From: Spirogloea muscicola
Lineage: Eukaryota; Streptophyta; Zygnematophyceae; Spirogloeales; Spirogloeaceae
Length of the DNA: 13,570 bases
Assembly (NCBI GenBank): GCA_009602725.1
Contig: WELB01000038.1
Span: forward strand, 224,292 to 237,861
Reading direction: 5' to 3'
Shown here: piece after piece, positions 1 through 9,264 of the stretch
Layout of the letters: every line of letters starts with the position of its first letter
Numbering within the stretch: position 1 is the stretch's first letter
The notes under the pieces: model-generated
What the model saw: the letters and a program-made list of their open reading frames with translations, nothing else
Databases searched by the model: none
What the model was told of the DNA's origin: nothing
Made by a program: the position numbers and the translations under genes

Positions 1-47
1 CGCGGGGCCGGCTGAGCCCGCCGCGGCCGGGCCGGGCCGGCGGCGCC
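1..47 (+). other. 5' leader of the Nup98-96 gene (partial)
   Basis: A very G+C-rich leader lies just before the ATG at 48, whose context is GGCGCC-ATG-T. Only 47 nt are visible, so the promoter and transcription start lie outside the window. No core promoter element can be called. Confidence 0.5.
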
Positions 48-3000
48 ATGTTCGGCGCGGCAGCCAGCCGTGAGTCTCCCCCGTCGCTGCCGCCAGGCCT
101 CTCCCTCTCGTCCTGGCGCCTCCTTGCCCGCCCTGCTTGGGCAGTCCTCGTCCTGACCCCTTCGCCCTGACCCTAGCTTGGCTACTCCTCGTCGCCGCCG
201 CCGACTGCTGTCCCATGGCTCGCCGGCTTGCTTCTTCTGCAAGCCACCCTCTCCGTCGCTGTAGCTGGTTGTGTGACGGTGTCCCTCGGCGCACTTGCGC
301 TCCGGCAGCTCGCTCCTCTCAACTGCAACTTAGGTGTTCAAGTCCCATGCCTGAGCAGAATCACATGTGCTCTCGTGCAGCCTTTGGGGCGTCGTCGAGC
401 GCGTTCGGGACGTCGACGTCGGCCAACCCGTTCGCCGCCAGCCAGCAGACCGCCAACCCGTTCGGCGGCGGGGCCAGCGTCACGCCGTTCGGGCAGGTCG
501 CGCAGCAGCCGGGCGCCGGCACCTCCCTCTTCGGCGGCACCGGCGCACCTGCATTCGGCGCGTCCGGAACGCCCGCCTTCGCTTCTCAGACGCCGGGGTT
601 CGGCGCTGCCCCGCCAGCGGCCAACCCCTTCGGTGCCGCGCCCGCCTTTGGAGCGACGGTGCAGACCCCGGCCTTTGGCACAGGGACGACCAGCTTCGGA
701 TCGCCTCAGCAGTCCTTCGGAGGATCCCCGGGCGGGGCACCATCGGCGTTTGGAACGCCGGCAAGCTCCGCTGTGCCCGCATTCGGTGCGTTCGGAGCTA
801 CGTCCTCCTCGGGTGCGGCTCCAATCTTTGGCACCACGTCCGTCTTCGGCGGGGGTGCCTCCACGACTTCGCCCTTTGGCCAGCAGAGCACGCCCGCATT
901 CGGTAGGGTCTGGCGAACACCATCCTCTGTAGGCGACCAACCTAGGACTAGCTCGACCCAACATCTTCTGTTCAATTGATCAGTTGTTAAGGTTATCGTG
1001 TTCTCAGATCTATCATGTGCTTGACACGACAGTCTCAATGGCTTCACCTCTACTGGGTCAATACAGGGAGCGCAGCCACATCGGCTTTTGGGACAACCTC
1101 GTTTGGAGCGGTCCCCTTCGGCGGGACGGGGCGGCCGGGCAGCCGTGCGCAGCCGTACGCGACAACCAATGATGCCGACTCTGGCACCGGCGCGCAGGCC
1201 GGCAAGTTCATCTCCATCTCCGCCATGCCGGCTTACAAGCTCAAGAGCCCCGAGGAGCTGCGCTGGGAGGACTATCAGGCCAATGACAAGGGTAAGCGAG
1301 CATCCCGGACGAGCCATTTTTTGGGTTGTCTGTCCTCTGCGTCAACTGATTGGTCGCATCCTGCTTTCGGGCTGCCTGTTGCAAGCACAGTGTGAGGCCA
1401 CAGAGCCCTAGTGTTGCGCACACAACGTGCACACTCCTCCCCGATTCTGGAGTCTAATATGGCTCTGGATTTGATGCAAATAGACAAGGGCGACAGGCAA
1501 GCGCGGTCTTGCCTCAGTTGGCTCATGTCTGGGGCATGACTTTGCACCACATTCATGTACCATGGCCATGACCAACAGCGGCTGGTGGATGCTGCAGGTG
1601 GCCCCAACCCCATGGGCCAGGCGCCAGCAGGGGGCGGCCTCTTTGGCCAGCCGCAGGCGAGCCCGTTCGGGACTGCGCTCCAATTTGGGGCAACGGCAGC
1701 GCCGCCCAACCCCTTCGGTGCCACCCCCAGCTCGTCATCGCTGTTTGGATCCTCCACCACACCAGCCTTCGGCACCCCTTCGACCATGCCAGCTTTTGGC
1801 AGCACCTCTGCATTTGGGTCAACGTCCCCCTCGCCATTCGGTGCTTCGGCTCCCACCTTTGGTAGCATAAGCACACCTGCTTTTGGAGCATCAACGACCC
1901 CCGCGTTCGGGAGCACCAGCACGCCGTTTGGGAGCACATCGGCATTTGGGGCCCCAACTTCCACGCCATCTATTTTCGGCAGCAGCACAACGTCCACATT
2001 TGGTGGCGGGGCCTTTGGCAGCTCTACTCCAGCCTTTGGGTCGACGTCAGCCTTCCCCTCCTCGTCGCCGTCGTCTTCGCCCTTTGGCGCCACGACAAAT
2101 TCCATCTTCGGCAACATGAGCTTGCCCTCAGCACCGGCGCCCACATTTGGCAGTTTTGGGCTTGGAGGCGCCTCACAACCCTCTGCTTTTGGAGCAAGCG
2201 CGCCAGCATTCGGGGCTCCCTCAAGCTCTTCACCGTTCAGCTCTTCCCTCTTTGGCAACACAGGCGCGGCATCGTCCTTTGGTGCCTTTGGGGCCATGAC
2301 CAAGCCTGGCGGTTTGGGTCAAACCTCGGTGAGCTTGCTACAGCTTGGATAACCTGGGTCTTTGACGTCCTCGTTGATCACAATACTATATTCTTGAGCC
2401 TGGCAATGATGGCTGCACACTAAGGTCTGAAAGTACAAATCTGGTGGAAAATCTGGTAACCATGAAGTGAATACTCAGGGCAGGCGGGTGTTGCATCACC
2501 CAAGGTCGTCCTTTCACAGTTAGTGTGCTTTCACCTTGCAGGCCACTCCTACATTTGGTAATTTTGGAGCTACTGCACCATCCACTGGCAGCACCTTCAG
2601 CTTTGCCAATTTTGGGCAGAGCCAGCCAAGTACGACCATTTTGTTATATCAGATGAGACTGGTGTTCATCTCATTAGCTGATTATATTGCGGCCTTCATC
2701 ACAGACATGTCGTCAATGATAAGCTTTTCCTTGAGTACTTTGTGCAGGCAGCAACTTTAACATCTTTGGCACGTCACCAACTCCATCTTTTGGGATGCCA
2801 TCCTTCTCAACTCAGTGAGCTGCTTGATATCAACTGCGTCGTCCAGCACTGCATCTTTTGATGTGCCATCATGTCAGAGACTGCAGGAATGGGAGGACTG
2901 GTGCTCTCTTTGCGATCCTAGCATCTGTCAACAGGTCTTCTTGGCATTTGTAATATGACCACTCTCTTTGATAAGGTAGGGCTCTGATATCTGGAACTAC

Positions 3001-6000
3001 TTGTGGTTGCGCAGTAATTTGACACCATGCTCCATGCAGGCCTGCAGTCCAAACCGGTCTATTTGCTGGCACGCCTCCGCCTGTCGCTACGCCATTTGGC
3101 ACCCTGCCAGCTATGCCGCAACTGGCGCTGACCAGTCGCAGTACCACGCAGTATGGCATCTCCAGTCTACCAGTAAGTCGCACCCTGATGTCGTAATAGA
3201 GCTGGATGTGTTTCTGCATGCAGCCATTGCTATACGACATTGCAGTTGACCTACTTTAGCAACTGCACCACAACAGAATGCATCTTCATGTATGTCTGCA
3301 GTCTTATGTATCCTGGTTTTGCCTAGCAACAGCGTTGGACATTAGATATTGCAGGATCTTGCTGTTATCTCTGGCAGGTATATTGTGGGGTATCTTCGTT
3401 TAGCAGCAACATGCAGATCGTGTGGATAATAGGATGTGGAATAAGTTACAACATGCAAATTGTATAGATCATATCTTGATACAGAGGGTCGCTTCTAAGT
3501 GCAGTGCATGCTCGACCTTCGCAGGTCATTGACAAAGCTGCGACAATGAGGACGTCGTCACTGCTCACGCCTAGGCATGTCACAACCAGGTCTAACGTCC
3601 GAGTCCATGCACGGCGGCATCAGTCCAAAAGTAACCTCCCCAAGGTTGGTTGTCAGTCCTCCCAGAATGCTCGATGCAAAGTAGAGACCAGACTAGCATA
3701 CAACATGGCGGTTATTAATATCATTGTCTTCCATCAGTTACTCACTGCATAATGCATACTGGACAACTGTCTGACCTGTGGTGGTCGAAAGCTTAGCCCC
3801 TTGCCCTCTGGTGCTGCCTTAGGTATCCTTCTTCAGCGAAGGCGAAGACATGTCAGCAGGTGCGCCCAAGGCCGATGTGGCGTTTGTGCCCAGGGAGAAG
3901 CCTCGGGCACTCTTCATTCGCCAGCCGGGACCTCCCAAAGCTTCACCGCGCGCGTCGCCACAGCCGAATGGTGAGACAATGGAGAAGTCTGTCTAGTAGG
4001 CTACTGGCTCCTCTTGAGAGAGCGGTCCGTGTAAGAATATTTCGATGGAGCAGGTTTTGCTGAATCTCTAGATGAATGACATGGCGTTGCTTAGAGCATG
4101 ACTGACGACAAGAATTCACAGTGGCTGGGTAGCCTGAGCCCAGTTTGTGCAATGAGGCTGCTTTCCTTGAAAGTGAAGGTCTAGTAATGCTTGAGCAGTA
4201 CTAGAGCCAGCAGGTACTTTGTGGGGATGACACTGCTTCAGCTTTGAGTATCTGCCTTGCAATTATTGCCCAGCAGTTCTGCTGCAGGAGGGTAGGATAG
4301 CCTCATTCTTACCTCTGAAGGTGGACTGTGACAGGCAATGCTAAGGAAAAGGAGAGGTCCTCGGATGAAGCGGCCAACCATGCTGAAGGGGATGATCGTG
4401 CCAGGAGAGGAGCAAGTAGAGGGGAGAGTAGCAGGGGAGCGGAGGCGAAGAGGGGGCAGCCCACAGATTCGCAAGCTCCCTCAGCTGCCAATGGGGAGGC
4501 AGAGAGGAGCCCGCAGAAGCAGCAGGAGGGTCGTCCGGCACGGACCACAGACGCTGTCAGTCGTGACCATGGGGACGAAGGCACTGGTGGCCAGCAAGGG
4601 CATATGAACGGCAACCTGGACAAGGAAGAGGGCGCCAATCGGAGGTCTGTGGAGGGCGACGACAGTGAGGAGCCAGGAACAAGTCGTAGGGGCGATGAGG
4701 CCTACAGCAATGGCAAGGGTACTCAGGTGGCAGAGGACGGCAGACAGAGGACGGCACTGCCAAGCCTTAATGGCGAGGAGTACTTTACGCAACCAAGGCT
4801 CTCAGAGCTTGCTGCCAAGGAGAGGGCAGATCCAGGGTACTGCAGCCGCGTGCCCAACTTCGTGGTGGGTCGGCGAGGATACGGCCACATCAAGTTTCTC
4901 GGGGAGACTGATGTGAGGGGCTTAGATCTTGAAGCCATAGTGCAATTCAACAAGTGCGAGGTGCTGGTGTACATGGACGAGGCCGCCAAGCCACCTGTGG
5001 GAGACGAGCTGAACAAAGCGGCTGAGGTGGCTCTACTCCAGGTCCACTGTGTGGACAGGGCTACTGGCGAGCACGTCAAGTCGGGGCCCCAGCTTGAGTC
5101 GTTTGTGAAGAAGCTCATCAGGAAGACAGGAGAGCAGGGGGCCAAATTTTTGTCGTACTCGCCAGAGAAAGGCGAGTGGGTCTTCCAAGTCGACCACTTC
5201 AGCCGATACGGCCTGAACATGTCGGACGACGACGATGGTGGCGGCGATGATGACGGCAACGAGCCCACTGGCTCGGCCAGAGATGAGGAGGCCCTCATCC
5301 CGGTTGGCGTGGCAGAGTTGTCAATGGACGACACGGGTGGTGCGGAGTTGGTGCATGCATTGCCGGCTCGGCTCGCCCTCGACCCCCAGCGGATAGCGCA
5401 GATGCGCCGCCTGCTCTTTTCTGCAGATGGTGAAACCGGCACGATAGAGGAGCAGCCAAGGGGACACAATGGCCGTGCAGAGGTGACCACCAAAGTCCAA
5501 TCGCGACAGATGAGTGTCGGTGGGTCAAGGGGCACTGCCAAGTCAAAGGAGCACGTCACACAGTGGGAGGCCATGGAGGGGATGGACAAGCTCAGCCCGT
5601 CTCTGTGGAGGGAGCGCAGCCTCCTGGCTCCATCTTCTGATACGATAGGAGACATCCATAGACCGAGGGAGCAGCTGGCGCAAGCCAAGAGGCAGCGGTT
5701 GCAGCCCTCCGCAGGCTTCGTGGCAGCGACCGTGCCGTCTGTGATGGATGGCCGGTCGAGCGTGGTGACAGACCTTGGGCTGTTTCTCGGCCGCTCCTTC
5801 CGGGTCGGGTGGGGGCCTGGCGGGGTGCTCGTTCACTCTGGTTCTCCGGTGGGCACGTCCAGCGGCCTATCATCACTTATCCACATTGAGAAGGTGGCGC
5901 TTTGTGACCCAGCCGAGCGGGACACAATGATTGCAGGGCTCCTGGTGCACAGGGAGATGCTGAGTACAGAGGCGCCTGATGAAGACAAGGAAGACGAAGA

Positions 6001-8736
6001 AGTCGGACCCACATTGTCGCTCCGAGCGCCAGTCCGTGGCGTGAGCCTGGACAGGCGAAGGCTGCCCGCGGTGTGTAACGAGCACCGGTCGCTGGTGGAG
6101 CGCAAGCTCCTTGAAGCTGACTTTGGGAGCATGCCAGATCGCCGGCTGATCCTGCGACACCGAGCCATGGTGTGGGACTTAGTGGACGTGCTCTTTGCTG
6201 AGCACAGCAGGCCTGTGGAGGACCCCTCCGAAAGTGCCCTCCTGGAAGATGGGGACGGCAGCAGAGCGCAGCTGCCACCCTCGGGCCTGAATCCTGAAGC
6301 AGAGGCGTCTCGACGCCGGACGCTGTTCAGTGTCTGGCTGCAGGACAATTGCAGCGAGCAAGTTGAGAGGTGCTTGGCGGACCTTGCAAAGTCAGGAACG
6401 GGCTCAGCGTCCAAGGCCATTTTCCAATGCCTCACAGGGCACCAGCTAGAGGAAGCGACCGGTATTGCCATCGAAGTGGGGGATGTCCGACTGGCCAGCA
6501 TCATTGCGCTGAGCGGCGGGTCATCTGCCAGCCGAGCGGACCTGAAAGCGCAGCTGGCAGTGTGGGACGCCGAGGGCCTCACGCCGCCGCTCATTGACGG
6601 CTCCCGCCTGCGATTGTATCGGCTGCTTGCCGGGCAGGTCGACCTGGCCACCAAGGACGACGAGCCGCTCAATTGGAAGCGGCATCTGGGCCTGATGCTG
6701 TGGTACCAGCTGTTGCCAAACACGGCCCTCGCTTCCGTCGTCATGGAGTATGTGGCCAGCGTCCGAGCAGGCAATGCGCCGCCGCCGCTGGCTATGTATG
6801 TGGAAGAGGGTGGGGCACGCTCTCCCTCCAAGACAGCGCCCCTGGACATGGCTTACCATCTCATGGAGCTTCATGCACAAGAAGCCGTCAGAAGTGCCGA
6901 AGATGTCAGAGAAGATGATACTGCGCAGTCGATGGCCATGCTGAGGTCTGCATCTTACACATCAGATCAACTGGACAATGCACTGGCTTGGGAAGTCCAT
7001 GCTGCATTGCAGGTATGTCGCCGCAATATCCTGCTATATCATATTCAAGCGTAGGCAGAGAGTGTAGAGTATCGTCATGGTGCACCTTTATATTTCAACC
7101 CCAAAAGTCCAGTAGTATTCGAATCCCTCAAGTCCAGAAGTTACTCAGTTGCTGGATGAGCAATATACTAAACTGTGACTCATACCAATGGCGCTGCTTT
7201 ACAATCTGCCAGGCAATAGGTGCTCAAAGTGGCGAGCATCTGAATGGCCTCCACATGGGCTTGGCTGACCAGCTGCTGGCCATAGGCCAATGTCACTGGG
7301 CTATCTACGCCATTCTGCACATGCCAAGGTCTGAAAACTTCCCGTACCTACATGAACGGGCTGTGGAGTCTATTCTCACACAGTATGTGGAAGATTGGAC
7401 GAACTCCGAAGAGCAGCGAGAAGCCTTGCTGGACCTGCACATTCCATCACCTTGGATGCACTCAGCAGAGGTTCGTCTTCCAGAATAAGCTCGTCAGCAG
7501 TAGGTCTGGCATTGTGCACTCGTTCATCTCAAAGAATGATAGGGTGGTTTGAAGATGCAATGCTTTGTCGGTGTAGGTACTGGATCATTGTGAATCATGT
7601 TGCTTCATGGCAATAAGGGCAGTTGGCTCTTTAATTTGCTGAGCCCCTTGGGTCCATTGCCTGCATGATCCAGTCGCACAATGTAACGATGCAATTATGC
7701 AAGTGCAGGCTGTGTACTATAGATACCTCGGAGATCATCGCAACGAGCTTCACCACCTGCTTGAGGGTGGCCAGTTGGAGGAAGGCCACGCAGTCTTCAT
7801 GACTTCAGTCGCATCCACCCTCTTCTACTCAGGCAAGCAACCTTCAGAGTCGATTGTCAGACAAGGCAGGATATGCAAGGTTCCTTTCACCTTCCTTGCT
7901 GGTCAGCCTCCTGGAATTTGCTCCTGCTGGCACTTTGCTGAGAAATACTGCTGATAAAGCAGCTCCTTTGAATGTTGCAGATGAGTCTGAGCTGGGGAGG
8001 ATTTTGCAAAGATTGGAAGAGCAGAAGGACGAGATTGTGCATTGGAGGTTGGGAGCATCTATATTTGTCGACTACCTTCACCTAAGGGACTCTTTAAGGA
8101 AGGACTTGGCATTCTCTGATGAAGAGGTAAGATTGGAGAAAGCGTTTCATGGGAATCATTTGATTGTTTCGTCCAGCTGGTGTCGATGTAGATTCGGCCT
8201 CATGCGAGAAATGTTATCTGTGCTAGCAATCTCCACATTCTTCCTCTGGAGCCCTCCTCATATTCAGCTTTGATTGGCTGATGATGGGTGCAGATGTTGG
8301 AAGCGGGCTTGGTTGCGGGGTGTGAAGCACTCTTTCAGCGGCTACGCGAACCGCTGGCTCAGTGGCTGACAGGCAATGGCCTACAGTTGAGGTAACATTT
8401 GCTCTGGGGGTTGCATAAGGGAATTTGACTCGAGATCTTACAAAGGTAATTGCGGGCTTGATATGCAGTTGCACTGTCGCATGTCTGAAGTGCTTTTGGA
8501 TGATTCTTTATGCTGGCAGAGCTGTGTACTCCAGCATGGCCGACGAGATTGCTGGCCTCCTCTGCGCGGATGGGCAGCTGGTTCAGCAAGGGGCCGCAAG
8601 CGACGAGAAGCTGGACCTTGAATGCATGGTTCTCTTGGCACCTGTGTCAATGGAGTACCGGTCGTGCCAGCTGCAAGCTGCTGTCTCAACCTTCAAGTCG
8701 TGGCTCTCATGTCGGCCATCCTTTGAAGAGGCTTAA
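48..8736 (+). CDS. NUP98: Nup98-Nup96 nucleoporin precursor (15 exons, 1858 aa in my model)
   Basis: This encodes a nuclear pore protein that self-cleaves into an FG nucleoporin (Nup98; permeability barrier, mRNA export through Gle2/Rae1) and a Y-complex scaffold subunit (Nup96). Exons: 48-69, 381-902, 1067-1291, 1598-2328, 2542-2629, 2748-2814, 3040-3172, 3525-3644, 3823-3970, 4335-7012, 7213-7470, 7709-7832, 7981-8126, 8294-8391, 8520-8736 (TAA). All borders are GT-AG except a probable GC donor at 7833. The ATG at 48 starts MFGAAAS, and the 22-nt exon splices in phase into [10 protein letters not shown], which fixes the start. Domains: FG repeats (about residues 1-650, interrupted by GLEBS at about 228-257); a plant-type motif ([24 protein letters not shown]); a charged linker (687-830); the autoproteolytic domain (about 835-980) with HFS, Phe974-Ser975; then Nup96 to the C-terminus. 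Length is close to the animal precursor. Exon borders are inferred, without transcript data. Confidence 0.93.
381..3172 (+). repeat. FG-repeat coding region of Nup98
   Basis: Exons 2-7 encode about 55 Phe-Gly repeats spaced by Ser, Thr, Ala, Pro and Gly. There are roughly 23 before and 33 after the GLEBS motif. Most are PFG, AFG, SFG or TFG; only one clear GLFG is present (near 1636). Such disordered repeats form the pore barrier and bind transport receptors. The DNA is correspondingly repetitive and gives long, meaningless open frames on both strands. Confidence 0.9.
1204..1291 (+). other. GLEBS motif (Gle2/Rae1-binding) at the end of exon 3
   Basis: Residues about 228-257 read [11 protein letters not shown], then [14 protein letters not shown]. 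This matches the Nup98 GLEBS consensus (xISAM-Y--KS-EELR-EDYQ). It is the binding site for the mRNA-export WD-repeat factor Rae1/Gle2. The motif is completed across the phase-1 donor at 1292 (G|GTAAGC). Confidence 0.9.
4781..5218 (+). other. Nup98 autoproteolytic domain
   Basis: Exon 10 encodes [10 protein letters not shown], then [34 protein letters not shown] and [13 protein letters not shown]. These are the hallmarks of the Nup98 C-terminal domain, which also anchors the protein to the pore. The self-cleavage tripeptide His-Phe-Ser is at 5195-5203; family knowledge places cleavage between Phe and Ser. An Asp-rich run follows directly (5221-5264), as in other Nup98-96 precursors. Confidence 0.92.
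5340..8736 (+). other. Nup96 moiety (Y-complex scaffold)
   Basis: After the cleavage site comes a plant-Nup96-like segment ([20 protein letters not shown]), then [20 protein letters not shown] at about residue 1170, the part that pairs with Sec13. The alpha-helical scaffold starts near residue 1270 (for example [17 protein letters not shown]) and runs through exons 11-15. It includes [24 protein letters not shown] and, at the end, [14 protein letters not shown]. It is in the same open frame as the autoproteolytic domain within the 2.7-kb exon 10, so the fusion does not depend on any predicted splice. Confidence 0.9.
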
Positions 8737-9264
8737 GAGCTGGCAGGTAACAGGTACAATTAAGTTAGGCAGTCAGGTGGTAGTGGAATTTGTTTTGAGC
8801 CCGGGCTACATTGAGCTGTTAGAAGGATGAAGCTCTCTTATATAGGACCAGTGCTAAGGCAGCCAGCCCAGCCGGTAGCATCTCCCCGTTGAGAGAAAGG
8901 CTGTCGACGTTGGAACAGGTACAAGAGGGCAGAGTGTCAGATAGAGATTGTTGGCTTCTTGGCAGATGTGCTCCTGTGCCCACTGTTGGTGGTGGGAATT
9001 GGTGGAGGCTTCTTGACTTCAATTTTGGAGCAAGATTGAGATTATTTTGTAATTGCACATCAAGGTTCACATAATGTTGCTGGCTTATTGAGACGAGATG
9101 CAACTGCTTGCTTGCTGCCTGCTTGTGCCAAGTGCCTCAACCTCACAAAGGCCTGGAGGTTGGCAGACAAGAGACGCATAGCAGCTTGTATACTTGTTGT
9201 GCAAGCGCAGCCTCTACTGCAACTGTGAATTTTGTACCAAGGAATGCTTTCGAAACCACAGACT
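8737..9264. other. Convergent 3' intergenic region
   Basis: This lies between the stop codons of the plus-strand nucleoporin gene and the minus-strand DUF309 gene and should hold both 3' UTRs. I see no conserved coding segment, RNA gene or repeat. I found no TGTAA-type signal on the minus strand for the DUF309 gene here. Confidence 0.6.
9048..9052 (+). terminator. Putative poly(A) signal TGTAA for the Nup98-96 gene
   Basis: TGTAA is the usual polyadenylation signal of chlorophyte nuclear genes. It occurs about 310 nt after the TAA stop, in an A/T-rich patch, and I find no other between the stop and this point. The pentamer is short, so chance occurrence is possible. Confidence 0.4.

Noticed and set aside
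137-979. Nup98 starting at an upstream in-frame codon within 137-380
   Set aside because: The segment before 381 is C/T-rich and unlike Nup98. A GTGAGT donor at 70 and a TGCAG acceptor ending at 380 splice the MFG start in phase.
1275-2303. A 342-codon open frame on the minus strand opposite the FG repeats, rich in Pro, Asn, Ala, Gly, Val and Lys
   Set aside because: It is the mirror of the repetitive FG-coding DNA (repeating LPNAG/PKAG units) and crosses real exon and intron borders. No conserved domain.
3645-3822. Coding continuation after SNLPK into VGCQSSQ
   Set aside because: Family alignment continues at VSFFSEGED after 3822; the intervening stretch has a GTTGGT donor and CCTTAG acceptor, both phase 0.
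4723-5688. A 321-codon minus-strand open frame opposite the autoproteolytic domain (also 5833-6849)
   Set aside because: Antisense shadows of a G+C-rich third-position exon; the plus strand has unmistakable Nup98/Nup96 motifs.
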